From positions 62,001 through 126,000 of the forward strand of contig NZ_CANMVL010000010.1 in assembly GCF_947501415.1 (NCBI RefSeq): a stretch of DNA of 64,000 nucleotides, read 5' to 3'. Source of the stretch: an uncultured Halomonas sp. GTDB lineage: Bacteria; Pseudomonadota; Gammaproteobacteria; Pseudomonadales; Halomonadaceae. The translations under genes were made by a program, and so were the position numbers. This document shows positions 46,679-54,549 of this stretch, piece by piece. Each line of letters begins with the position of its first letter. Position 1 is the stretch's first letter. The notes beneath the pieces were generated by a model that was not told the DNA's origin, made no database searches, and saw only the letters and a program-made list of their open reading frames with translations.

Positions 46679-47380
46679 TTACTCTGCTGGAATCGTCAGC
46701 CCACGTTGCACGGCGGGGCGCGCCAGGAAGGCGGCCAGCACGCGATTGACCTGCGGGAAGTCGTCGAGCCCAACGAGCTCCCCCGCCTCGTAGAAGCCGC
46801 CAAGGTTGCGCACCCAGGGCCAGACCGCGATGTCGGCGATCGAGAAGGCCTCGCCCAGCAACCAGTCACGCCCCGCCAGCTGCCGGTCCAGCACGCCCAG
46901 CAGGCGCCGGGACTCGCCTACATAGCGATCCCGCGGACGCTTGTCCTCGATCTCCCGACCGGCGAACTTGTGGAAGAAGCCCACCTGGCCGAACATCGGG
47001 CCAATGCCGCCCATCTGAAACATCAGCCACTGCAGGGCCTGATAGCGATCATGGGGTAACTCGGGCAAGAGTTGCCCGGCCTTGTCGGCGAGATAGATCA
47101 GGATCGCACCCGATTCGAACAGCGTCAGCGGCTTGCCCTCCGGGCCGTCGGGATCGAGGATGGCCGGGATCTTGCCGTTGGGGTTCAGCGATAGGAACTC
47201 GGGGGAGCGTTGATCATCGCCGTCGAAGCTGACCCGGTGCGCCTCGTAGGGCAGGCCGGTCTCCTCCAGCATGATCGATACCTTGACCCCATTGGGCGTG
47301 GGCAGCGAGTAGAGCTGCAGGCGCTCGGGGTGCCGGGCCGGCCACTTGCGGGTGATGGGGAAGGCAGCCAGGTCGGTCAT
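46679..47380 (-). CDS. Glutathione S-transferase (Nu-class/YfcG-like)
   Basis: A 233-aa cytosolic GST. The N-terminal thioredoxin-like domain has LQLYSLPTPNGVKVSIMLEE with the TPNG motif of disulfide-reductase GSTs (YfcG/YghU), SLNPNGKIPAI and LFESGAILIYLADK; the helical C-terminal domain has AFSIADIAVWPWV. This subclass uses glutathione to reduce disulfides or peroxides. ATG 47380 has AAGGA upstream; the reading frame continues to 47467 but that region is unlike GST. Confidence 0.92.
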   Translation of the reverse strand: MTDLAAFPITRKWPARHPERLQLYSLPTPNGVKVSIMLEETGLPYEAHRVSFDGDDQRSPEFLSLNPNGKIPAILDPDGPEGKPLTLFESGAILIYLADKAGQLLPELPHDRYQALQWLMFQMGGIGPMFGQVGFFHKFAGREIEDKRPRDRYVGESRRLLGVLDRQLAGRDWLLGEAFSIADIAVWPWVRNLGGFYEAGELVGLDDFPQVNRVLAAFLARPAVQRGLTIPAE

Positions 47381-47652
47381 GAGGGAAATCCTTGTGGAAA
47401 CAACGAAAGGCGGTGAGCGCCTTTTCCATCTTGCGTCATAGGGTTCATGGTCGCGCTTAGGCCCCAAGCGTTACCCCAGTGAGACGACAAGCCCGGCCAC
47501 GTTTGCCAACACCAACCAATACTACGCCCAGGGCTCGGAAGAAGACATGCGTCCCGACAGGTAGCGGTGGACGCGCTCCCCGAGCAGATGGCCCGGGATT
47601 TTGATGGGTGGAAGGCGAGCGGTGTGACGTCATGTCGATCCTCTTGGGGGCG

Positions 47653-48999
47653 TCAGGAAGCGGGCTCGGGATTGAGGCAGTTGTCGTAGAGGGTCACGGT
47701 CGCCGGCCAATCCGAGAACAGGCCCAGGATGCCCACATCCTTGGCCAGCACGTCCAGCACCAGCAGCTTGTCGCCCTCGTTGTCGACCACCGCATCGACG
47801 CTCTGGTGGTACCACTCACCGTCCTCGCTGAGGGGGCCGGAACGCTCGAAGCTCCAGGCGATCAGCTCGAGTCCGGCCGCCTTGGCGCGCTCGGCATAGA
47901 CCGAGGGCACGATGCGTTCCTCGTTCTCGCCGGCCTCGGGACGCGCCTCGAGCAGCATCCACATCGGCGGCGCCAGGATCTTCACGCCCTGCTCGGCGAG
48001 CGCCTCCATGCTCGGCGACCAGCTCTCCGGGTCGCGATGATCGAAGGACTCGTCGTCGTAACGGTCGTCCAGATAGACCGCCTGAGCGGCGAACTCGGGG
48101 GCGCTGTCGACCCAGTAACGCACATCGTCCAGGTTGAACGACTGCGGGAAGACGTCCTCGGCCGGCACGCCGGCGTCCGTGTACTCATCGATCATTTTCT
48201 GGGCGTAGTCGGCCTGACTCATGCCATCGAAGGGCATCGCGACGTTCGGTGCCTTGAGCTCCGGCGTCATGCGCACGCCGAGCGAGCGGAACAGCTCGAT
48301 GCTCTCGGTATGGGTCATCAGGGTACCGCGGGTGGCGTAGAGGTCGGTGCGCCAGCCAGGCGTGCCGTCGAGATACGCCGCCAGGGAGTCGGCCTCTGTG
48401 TTCACGCCGTCCATGCGGCCCTCGAGACTCTGGAACTCGGCCAGGGTGATATCGCTGGTGCAACACTGGACCGCCTCGGCGTTGGTCAGTGCGCCGGTCT
48501 CGGGATCGAAGGCCGGCGGCACGCTGCACTGATCGGCCAGGTCGGTCTCGAGTATGTTGGTCGTGGCGTGCAGGTCACACTGGGAGTGGCGGCACACCAG
48601 CGCCTTGTCCTCGGTGAAGGTGACGTCACACTCCACGATGCCGGCACCCATCTGGGCCGCGGCGATGTAGGATTCCCGGGTATGCTCGGGGAACTGCATG
48701 GCTGCCCCTCGATGGCCGATCGAGAAGTCCCGGCGCTGCCAACGATTGGTGTCGGCGGCGCAGCGCAGCAGGGTCTCCTTGAGGTGGCGTTCGCGCTGGG
48801 TGCTCTCGTCCATGTCCTGGATCAGGAACAGCGGACGGGGTCCCAGGGTAATGTTCTGGGCCGCTTCCACGGCGGTGATCTTCTGTGGGCTGGTGGCCAG
48901 CGCGGACGCCGAGGCCAGGAAAACGACGATGCCAATGGCAAGTGCTAGGCCTGTGCGTGGCAGCGCGACGGTCCTGTTCTTGGGGTAAGTCCTTTTCAT
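47653..48999 (-). CDS. Secreted glycerophosphodiester phosphodiesterase
   Basis: A 448-aa GlpQ-type enzyme that cleaves glycerophosphodiesters to glycerol-3-phosphate and an alcohol. The signal peptide ends about residue 36 (FLASASALA). The TIM-barrel active site shows IGHRGAAMQFPEHTRESY (His, Arg, Glu) and GIVECDVTFTEDKALVCRH (Glu, Asp, His). It has several Cys (CAAD, CDV, CRHSQC, CSV, CCTS), suited to a periplasmic or extracellular place. The ATG has GAGG upstream. It is monocistronic. Confidence 0.9.
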   Translation of the reverse strand: MKRTYPKNRTVALPRTGLALAIGIVVFLASASALATSPQKITAVEAAQNITLGPRPLFLIQDMDESTQRERHLKETLLRCAADTNRWQRRDFSIGHRGAAMQFPEHTRESYIAAAQMGAGIVECDVTFTEDKALVCRHSQCDLHATTNILETDLADQCSVPPAFDPETGALTNAEAVQCCTSDITLAEFQSLEGRMDGVNTEADSLAAYLDGTPGWRTDLYATRGTLMTHTESIELFRSLGVRMTPELKAPNVAMPFDGMSQADYAQKMIDEYTDAGVPAEDVFPQSFNLDDVRYWVDSAPEFAAQAVYLDDRYDDESFDHRDPESWSPSMEALAEQGVKILAPPMWMLLEARPEAGENEERIVPSVYAERAKAAGLELIAWSFERSGPLSEDGEWYHQSVDAVVDNEGDKLLVLDVLAKDVGILGLFSDWPATVTLYDNCLNPEPAS

Positions 49000-49209
49000 G
49001 ATGTGCCTCGTGAGTCGCTTGAGTGGTGGAGTGACTCGCTCAGCGTAGCAGAGCCCACGACCGGGGCTGCGTTCCCAGTGGAACCGGGATATGTGGAGAC
49101 ATGACGACCCCACGGGATATGCTCGATGGCCATGATGGTCGCCCCGACAGGCCGTCATGACCCTTGTGCCAGAACGATGCACACTCGGCATGCCGCCGGG
49201 CGGTTCAAT

Positions 49210-49686
49210 TCATTCTCGGGCTGGTGACGCCTCCGGCTTTATCCCTATACGGATCAGGCGCAGCGTGAGCTCGTCACTAAGATTCTCCACCGAGTGGGGG
49301 GCTTCCGGCGTCTTCCACATCGTCAACGGGAGGGTGAGTGGCGCATCCAGCTCTCGGGTGTCGAAGATGATGTTGCCGTCCGCGTCACGGTCGATGAACT
49401 CCCCCGCCGCCTGGAGATAGAGGACGCTGGGCCATCGATGGGAATGTAGGGGCTCCACCACGCCCGGCAGCAGGGTGACTTCCAGCACTCGCACCCTGTC
49501 ATTCTCCAGGAGGATCTCGTGGTTGTCCGGTGCGGCGACCACGGCATCCAGCTCTTATGGCCAGTTGGCAGGGTCGCCCGTCTTGTAGGTGACGGCAGAA
49601 GCCGGCGAGGTGACCTGGCTGAATGCCGTCATGGGGTGAAGGCACAACCTGAGGATGGCAGGGAAGGTGATCAGGGGCTTTTTCAT
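49210..49686 (-). pseudogene. Secreted cupin gene split by in-frame TAA
   Basis: Read through from ATG 49686, one frame encodes a signal peptide (MKKPLITFPAILRLCLHPMT, cleavage near ASA), a linker ending GDPANWP, a TAA stop at 49555-49557, and then directly ELDAVVAAPDNHEILLENDR and a complete cupin: HSHRWPSVLYLQAAGEF metal-site motif, EAPHSVENLSDELTLRLIRI end. The stop is one base from CAA (Gln). A GTG at 49542 could restart a 110-aa cupin lacking the signal peptide. The exported form is lost unless the stop is read through or is a sequencing error. Confidence 0.8.
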
Positions 49687-49736
49687 GGCGAGATACCGGT
49701 GGTAGAGCGCCCACGTGAAGGGGTGGCGGTTGTGGG

Positions 49737-49871
49737 TCACTCCAGTGTAGGGAGGTTTTCGGCGGAGAGGTGAGCAGGGGCGTCGCCCGGGGCCGCCCAG
49801 TCGCTGGCCAGGGCTCTCGCTCGATGCGTCTTGGGGCTTACGCCCCATACCCGCTTGAACGCGGCGCAGAA
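49737..49871 (-). pseudogene. C-terminal remnant of an AraC-family regulator
   Basis: After an in-frame TAG (49872-49874), 44 codons read FCAAFKRVWGVSPKTHRARA and end at TGA 49737. FxxAFKRxxGxSPxxHR is the closing motif of AraC-family helix-turn-helix domains. No upstream part of the domain follows in any minus-strand frame before foreign-looking sequence, so only the 3' end remains. Confidence 0.6.
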
Positions 49872-49915
49872 CTACCTGTTCGAGACGGTGCTCGACGGCC
49901 GCAATGCCTACATTG

Positions 49916-49961
49916 CCGACGGGCCCGGCCGAGCACATCGAGGCCTATCGCCGGGAGCGGG
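49916..49961 (+). repeat. 46-bp duplicate of the 3' part of the 46.3-kb gene
   Basis: Bases 49916-49961 match 46534-46579 at 44 of 46 positions on the same strand, encoding TGPAEHIEAYRRER against TGSAEHVEAYRRER. The flanks are unrelated. It lies between the AraC remnant and the zntA stop, and marks an old duplication or recombination scar. Confidence 0.85.
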
Positions 49962-49997
49962 CGCTGCCCTTGCCGCCGTTGCTCGAGCACACGGGCG

Positions 49998-52184
49998 TCA
50001 CGATGCAGCGGCGGCGGGTTGGGCCACCGCCGGGGCCTGCACCGGCGAGAAGCGATAACCCAGCAGCCGCATGGCATTCAGGGTCACCAGCACGGTGGCA
50101 CCGGTATCCGCCATCACGGCAATCCACATGCCGGTGAAGCCCAGCGCCGTGGTGGCCAGGAAGATGGCCTTGAGTCCCAGGGCCAGAGCGACGTTCGTCT
50201 TCACGTTGTTGAGAGTGGCGCGAGACAGGTCGATCAGCTCGGCGATGCCGGTCACGCGGTTCTTGAGCAGGGCTGCATCGGCGGTCTCCAGCGCCACATC
50301 CGTGCCACCGCCCATGGCGATGCCCACGTCAGCCGAGGCCAGGGCCGGCGCATCGTTGATGCCGTCGCCCACCTTGCCGATCGGGCCCCGGCCGGCGGCC
50401 TGCCAGTCGCGAATATGGCGCGCCTTGTCTTCGGGCATCAGCTTGCCATGGGCCTCGATGCCGAGGCTTTCGCCGATGGCCCTGGCGGTGCGCACGTTGT
50501 CACCGCTGAGCATCACCGCCTGTACGCCGAGGCGCGAGAGGGCAGCGAGGCCTTCGCGGGCATCGTCGCGGGGTTCATCGCGTACGGCGATCAGGCCGAG
50601 CGGGCGCTCGCCCTCCACCAGCACGGCGAGGCTCTTGCCGGCCTCCTCCAGTGCGCTGACCTGTGCGCGCTGCCTATCGTTGAGGAGCCCCTGGTCGAGG
50701 AGGTGATGGGGTGGCACCAGGCCAAGCTCACGCCCCTCGACCAGAGCGTCGATTCCTCGACCCGCCACGGCGCGGCTCTCGCTGGCCCGGGGAAGCGTGA
50801 GATCCTGCTGCTGGGCATGGCCCAGGATGGCCTGAGCGATCGGGTGGCTGGAGTCCTGCTCCATCGCCGCCGCCAGGCGCAGCACCTCGTTTTCGCCCTG
50901 ATCGCCGGTCCAGTCAGCCACATCGGTGACCCGCGGTGCACCGACGGTGAGCGTCCCGGTCTTGTCCAGCGCCACCAGGCGTAGCTTGCCCAGCTGTTCG
51001 AGCACGGCGCCGCCCTTGATCAGCAGCCCACGGCGCGCCCCCGTCGAGAGGCCGGCCGCGATCGCCGCCGGGGTCGAAATCACCAGGGCACAGGGGCAGG
51101 CGATAAGCAGCAGTGCCAGGGCGCGATAGATCGACTCCGACCAGGCCATGCTCGAGACCAGTGGCGGCACCACCGCCATCAGCAGGGCCAGCCCGACCAC
51201 CGCCGGCATGTAGTAGTAGGCGAAGCGATCGATGAAGCGTGCCACCGGCGCCTTGGCGGCCTGGGCCTCCTCCACCAGGCGAATGACTCGCGCGATGGTG
51301 TTGTCCTCGGCGCCGCGGGTCACCTCCACCTCGAGGGCGGCGTTCAGGTTCACCGTGCCGGCCAGGACCTCGTCGTCGACCGAACGTGAGCGGGGCACGG
51401 ACTCGCCATTGACCGGTGACTCGTCGAGCTCGGAGGTTCCCGCCAGGATACGACCATCGCAGGGAACGCGATCCCCCGGCCGAATCATGACGCGCTGGCC
51501 CGGGGTGAGGGAGGAGGCCGACACCTCGCGAGTCCCCTGCTCCTCGATCAGCCTCGCCGTCGACGGCGCCAGGTTCGCCAGGGCCGAGATGCTGCGGCGC
51601 GCCCGAGAGGCGGCCACCCCTTCCAGAAGTTCACCCACGGCAAACAGGAACACCACCACGGCGGCCTCGGCGGCGGCGTCGATCGCCAGCGCACCCAGGG
51701 CGGCGATGCTCATCAGCATCTCGATGGTGAAAGGGTTGCGCATCTTCAACGCTCCCCAGGCCCCCTTGATGATGGGCACCAGGCCCACCACGGTAGCCGC
51801 CACGAAGGGCCAGTTGCCCAGGGCCGGAAAGGTCATGCGCAGGATAAAGGCCAGCGCCAGCAGGCCGCCCGTGACCAGTACCAGCCGTCCCTTGGCGGTT
51901 TGCCACCAGGGAGTTGGCGAGTCGCTCGCCTGGTTTCGCTGATCATCGGTGACTACCCGATAGCCCAGCTCGTCGAGGGTACGCTCGATGGTCCGGTGGC
52001 TGGGGGAACCCTGCGATGCCGGGACAATCTTCACCGAGCCGGTGACCGAGCTTGCCTGTACCTGTTCGATGCCCTCCAGGCGCCCCAGGGCGGACTCGAC
52101 CTTGCGCTCGCAGCCGCCGCAGTCCATGCCTTCGACCCGGAGCGTCAGCGCCGAGGAGGCTTGCATAGCGGGGGAAGTTTCCAT
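49998..52184 (-). CDS. zntA: Zn/Cd/Pb-exporting P1B-type ATPase
   Basis: A 728-aa inner-membrane metal pump. An N-terminal heavy-metal domain has GMDCGGCERKVE (about 19-30). The membrane metal site is CPC in LLIACPCALVISTPAAIA, phosphorylation occurs at Asp of DKTGTLTVG, and SHPIAQAIL and GDGINDAPALASADVGIAMG complete the ATPase. The last helix pair contains MADTGATVLVTLNAMRLL, with the Asp typical of ZntA-type Zn2+ pumps rather than copper pumps. A MerR regulator is divergently encoded and the promoter is of the MerR type. Confidence 0.94.
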   Translation of the reverse strand: METSPAMQASSALTLRVEGMDCGGCERKVESALGRLEGIEQVQASSVTGSVKIVPASQGSPSHRTIERTLDELGYRVVTDDQRNQASDSPTPWWQTAKGRLVLVTGGLLALAFILRMTFPALGNWPFVAATVVGLVPIIKGAWGALKMRNPFTIEMLMSIAALGALAIDAAAEAAVVVFLFAVGELLEGVAASRARRSISALANLAPSTARLIEEQGTREVSASSLTPGQRVMIRPGDRVPCDGRILAGTSELDESPVNGESVPRSRSVDDEVLAGTVNLNAALEVEVTRGAEDNTIARVIRLVEEAQAAKAPVARFIDRFAYYYMPAVVGLALLMAVVPPLVSSMAWSESIYRALALLLIACPCALVISTPAAIAAGLSTGARRGLLIKGGAVLEQLGKLRLVALDKTGTLTVGAPRVTDVADWTGDQGENEVLRLAAAMEQDSSHPIAQAILGHAQQQDLTLPRASESRAVAGRGIDALVEGRELGLVPPHHLLDQGLLNDRQRAQVSALEEAGKSLAVLVEGERPLGLIAVRDEPRDDAREGLAALSRLGVQAVMLSGDNVRTARAIGESLGIEAHGKLMPEDKARHIRDWQAAGRGPIGKVGDGINDAPALASADVGIAMGGGTDVALETADAALLKNRVTGIAELIDLSRATLNNVKTNVALALGLKAIFLATTALGFTGMWIAVMADTGATVLVTLNAMRLLGYRFSPVQAPAVAQPAAAAS

Positions 52185-52216
52185 GATGGCACTCCTGCTG
52201 GTAGGTTACTGTCTCC

Positions 52217-52247
52217 AGCATAAACCTTGTAGCAACTATAGGTTCAA
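52217..52247 (-). promoter_or_regulatory. MerR-type zntA promoter and operator
   Basis: On the minus strand TTGAAC (-35, 52242-52247) and TATGCT (-10, 52217-52222) are separated by 19 bp, the over-long spacer that MerR-family activators correct. The spacer is filled by the imperfect dyad ACCTATAG-TTG-CTACAAGGT (52224-52243), very similar to CadR/PbrR operators. zntA starts 32 bp downstream of the -10. Confidence 0.85.
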
Positions 52248-52291
52248 GGTGTAGGCTCAAGGCACAGGTTCAAATGACAGGTTCAAGCCGT
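52240..52291. repeat. 13-bp direct repeats x4 at the zntA operator
   Basis: AGGTTCAA or AGGCTCAA recurs at 52240, 52253, 52266 and 52279, exactly 13 bp apart. The first copy includes the zntA -35 hexamer; the other three extend toward merR and end 17 bp before its ATG. On the minus strand each copy reads TTGAACCT or TTGAGCCT, so each repeats the -35 and outer operator half. Confidence 0.85.
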
Positions 52292-52308
52292 TTGGAAGGA
52301 GCGTCATC

Positions 52309-52794
52309 ATGTTGGAGACCAACGCCGCCATCGGCATCGGCATCGGCATCGGAGAGCTGGCGCGGCGTGTCGGCTGCAAGCCTGAAACGGTGCGCTATTA
52401 CGAACGTGTCGGACTGATGAGTGGTGCGATGCGAACCGAGGGTGGCCAGCGCCGCTATGGTGAGGAGGCCGTGAGACGGCTGACCTTCATTCGTCATGCC
52501 CGGGACTTCGGATTCTCGGTGGCCGCGGTGCGTGAGCTGCTGACGATGTCGGATCGGCCCGACATGTCCTGCCATGAGGTGGATGTCATCGCCAAGCATC
52601 ACCTTGAGGAGGTGGAGACACGGTTGCAGCGTCTAGAGGCACTGCGCGACGAACTGCGCAGAATGGTGGGGCAGTGTGCCGGTGGCAAGGTCGAGAGCTG
52701 TCGCATCATCGAGGTGCTGAGCGATCACCAGTTGTGCAACAGCGAGCAGGCTCATGGTGGCGCCGGTGACCTGAGGCAAGGTCCTTACCGGTAG
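52309..52794 (+). CDS. MerR-family heavy-metal regulator
   Basis: A 161-aa dimeric regulator: winged helix (IGELARRVGCKPETVRYYERVGLM, GGQRRYGEEAVRRLTFIRHARDFGFSV), dimer helix, and a metal-binding end with Cys in MSCHEVD, QCAGGKVESC and HQLC, similar to ZntR/CadR/PbrR. It should activate zntA on Zn, Cd or Pb binding. AAGGAG precedes the ATG. The N-terminus has an extra IGIGIGIG stretch from four ATCGGC/ATCGGA repeats, not usual for the family. Its 3' end overlaps the convergent gene by 10 bp. Confidence 0.88.
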   Translation: MLETNAAIGIGIGIGELARRVGCKPETVRYYERVGLMSGAMRTEGGQRRYGEEAVRRLTFIRHARDFGFSVAAVRELLTMSDRPDMSCHEVDVIAKHHLEEVETRLQRLEALRDELRRMVGQCAGGKVESCRIIEVLSDHQLCNSEQAHGGAGDLRQGPYR

Positions 52795-53786
52795 CGCTGT
52801 CGCCACTCCTTGACCGCGATCTGCTCCTTGAGCAGCTCCAGCATGTCGACCAGCACCTGCTCGGTGACCTGTTCGGTGTGCGGGTCGGTGCGCAGCCAGG
52901 CATCGAAGCCACTTTCGGCCAGATGCTCCACCAGGGTGGAGAACTCCGGCGACTGCAGCCCTGCCAGGGCCTCGTTGACCAGGCGGCAGGCTAGATCCGA
53001 GAGCGAGGCCTCGAGCCCCCGGGTCAACTGGCCGCCCATTGGCAAGCGCGAGAGTCGCTGGATCTCGGGACTCTCCGTCAGGGTACGGCCGACCAGACCC
53101 CGCACATAACGCAGGATATCGGGTCGGTTGTGGGTGTAGGCACTGCCGGCCATGGCCTCCAGGCGCTGGCTGATCTCCTGGATCAGTGCCTGCTGGCGAG
53201 GCCGCACCACCCGTTCCACCACCCCACTGGTGAGGGAGTCGTGAGAACGCACCTGAGCCTGGACGTTGTCCAGCATGCGGATGGCGATGCGGTCGGTAAG
53301 CTCCTCCATCAGGATGTCGTAGTACTTGGCGAGAACGGCATAGAGGTACCAGCGGCGTACATCGATCATCCCCAGCCGCTGCAGACGGTGCAGCAGCGAG
53401 ATGACCCGCAGGACGCGCAGCAGACGGAAGCCAGCCAGCGGAATGCAGCCGAGCACGTCGTACCAGTGCACGAAGGGGTAGAAGAACCAGCGGTGATAGC
53501 GCCGCTCGGCGATTGCCACCGCCCAGCCCAGCAGGACATCGAGCAGGAAGACCGCCACGAACGCCAGGTCGATGGTGAGAAAGTGGGCATGGATATGGCG
53601 TTCGTAGGCGCCGTGAAGGCCTGGCGTCACGGCCTCGAAGGCGCTGTTCAGCGGCGGCAGCAGAAAGAGGCTGTCGAACAGCAGCAGTGCCAGGTTGGCG
53701 ATGACCAGCGCAATGATCAGCAGGTCCCAGGCCAGATGAACGCGTTCCCCTAGCGGGGTGAGTGGGGGCTGGCGTGTCTCCGGCAT
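52785..53786 (-). CDS. Voltage-sensor-like ion-channel family protein
   Basis: A 333-aa membrane protein. Four helices span about residues 20-160 (LLIIALVIANLALLLFDSLFL; HFLTIDLAFVAVFLLDVLLGW; WFFYPFVHWYDVLGCIPLAG; FRLLRVLRVISLLHRLQRL), the last with spaced arginines as in S4 of voltage-sensor domains. No pore helix or selectivity filter follows; instead there is a long soluble helical C-terminus (about 165-333). It could be a sensor-only or proton-channel-like protein. AGGAGG lies before ATG 53786. Confidence 0.72.
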   Translation of the reverse strand: MPETRQPPLTPLGERVHLAWDLLIIALVIANLALLLFDSLFLLPPLNSAFEAVTPGLHGAYERHIHAHFLTIDLAFVAVFLLDVLLGWAVAIAERRYHRWFFYPFVHWYDVLGCIPLAGFRLLRVLRVISLLHRLQRLGMIDVRRWYLYAVLAKYYDILMEELTDRIAIRMLDNVQAQVRSHDSLTSGVVERVVRPRQQALIQEISQRLEAMAGSAYTHNRPDILRYVRGLVGRTLTESPEIQRLSRLPMGGQLTRGLEASLSDLACRLVNEALAGLQSPEFSTLVEHLAESGFDAWLRTDPHTEQVTEQVLVDMLELLKEQIAVKEWRQRYR

Positions 53787-53819
53787 GGGACCTCCTGGCC
53801 TGTTCTGCACACCGGCGGC

Positions 53820-54113
53820 CTAGTTGAAGCGTGAGCGAGCCTTGTCGAAGGAGTCACTCATCGACTTCCAGGCGCGCTCGGCACCCTCCTTGAGGTCATC
53901 CCAGGCGTCATCGCCGGATGCACGCATCTCCTCCAGCTTCTGGCGCAGCTCTTCACGCTTCTGCTCCAGCTGCTCGGCCTCCTGCTCCCGCTCCTCCTTG
54001 AGTCTGGCATCGGCCTCGGAGCTTTGGGCCTGTGCCTTCAGCTTGTCGATCTCCGCTTTCCATTCGTCCAGCTTGGCGCGCAGCTTCTGTTCATAGGCGT
54101 CACGGTTGCTCAT
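53820..54113 (-). CDS. sll1863-like coiled-coil stress protein
   Basis: A 97-aa soluble, highly charged protein that is one continuous coiled coil (about 5-70: KLRAKLDEWKAEIDKLKAQA, EREQEAEQLEQKREELRQKL), with a short C-terminal helix (WDDLKEGAERAWKSMSDSF). It resembles the sll1863 stress-response family; function is not known. AGGAGG precedes the ATG, which overlaps the stop of a small upstream ORF (ATGA). It follows the channel-like gene direction with a 33-bp gap. Confidence 0.78.
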   Translation of the reverse strand: MSNRDAYEQKLRAKLDEWKAEIDKLKAQAQSSEADARLKEEREQEAEQLEQKREELRQKLEEMRASGDDAWDDLKEGAERAWKSMSDSFDKARSRFN

Positions 54114-54235
54114 GCGTCCTCCTCGTTGTCGACGGTCTGGATAACCTCGAATCCCTCGAAGCGCGGTGGGCCCAGGTAGAGCCCCTGCGTGGCAAGGGCG
54201 TCGCGCCTGATCATATGCTCCGCCGACGATGACAT
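54110..54235 (-). CDS. Possible 41-aa protein coupled to the coiled-coil gene
   Basis: A short frame ends GFEVIQTVDNEEDA and overlaps the next start by 4 bp (ATGA), which argues for translation. Starts at 54235 or 54214 (MIRRDALATQGLYLGPPRFE) are both possible; ribosome sites are weak. No family is recognised. Confidence 0.4.
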   Translation of the reverse strand: MSSSAEHMIRRDALATQGLYLGPPRFEGFEVIQTVDNEEDA

Positions 54236-54374
54236 CTCTCCGCCGGCGGGACAAGAGCATGCCGGGCCATGGTCAGTAAAGGGCGGGTCGATAGCTGTGG
54301 TGCTACCTTGAGGGAAGGACAGGAAAGAAAGGTCAGGAAGGCAATAAACGGGCTGGCTTGCTGTAAACGCTGCG

Positions 54375-54402
54375 CTCTTCCCTCTTCCCTCTGCCCTCTG
54401 CA
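54375..54402 (+). repeat. 7-bp pyrimidine tandem repeat x4
   Basis: CTCTTCC, CTCTTCC, CTCTGCC, CTCTGCA follow head to tail. It is a pure C/T tract apart from two G and the last A. Confidence 0.75.
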
Positions 54403-54479
54403 AGGCCTTGCCATCCACCTTCCTGGACAACACTCGTAAGGATCCCCTCCGACCGCACCAGGAGTCACCGATACGCAGC

Positions 54480-54534
54480 CGTTTATCCCCTAGCGTTATC
54501 GCCGAGCGTTTATCACCGAACGTTTATCTCTGAA
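54480..54534 (+). repeat. 13/14-bp tandem repeat x4 in a 5' leader
   Basis: CGTTTATCCCCTAG, CGTTATCGCCGAG, CGTTTATCACCGAA and CGTTTATCTCTGAA follow head to tail and end just before the ribosome site (AAGGAG) of the next gene. They could be repeated protein-binding sites or RNA elements in its leader. Confidence 0.75.
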
Positions 54535-54549
54535 CAAGGAGACAAGACA

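Larger units (their letters stand above)
54236..54549. other. Gap with two tandem-repeat tracts, no gene seen
   Basis: Between the coiled-coil cluster (minus) and the next plus-strand gene there is no convincing reading frame. Two repeat tracts lie here: a pyrimidine-rich 7-bp repeat and a 13/14-bp repeat, described separately. The gap must hold divergent promoters for both sides. Confidence 0.6.

Noticed and set aside
47460..47570. Plus-strand frame ending TNQYYAQGSEEDMRPDR
   Set aside because: It looks like natural protein sequence, but it is short, has no ribosome site and matches no family I know; it may be a gene scrap beside the GST gene.
47608..48948. 446-codon plus-strand frame over the phosphodiesterase gene
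   Set aside because: It is antisense to a clear GlpQ-type gene with signal peptide and active site; its composition is that of a shadow frame.
50071..51942. Long plus-strand Arg/Ser-rich frames over zntA
   Set aside because: They lie antisense to a complete P-type ATPase and have the Arg/Ser/Ala bias of wrong-frame high-GC DNA.
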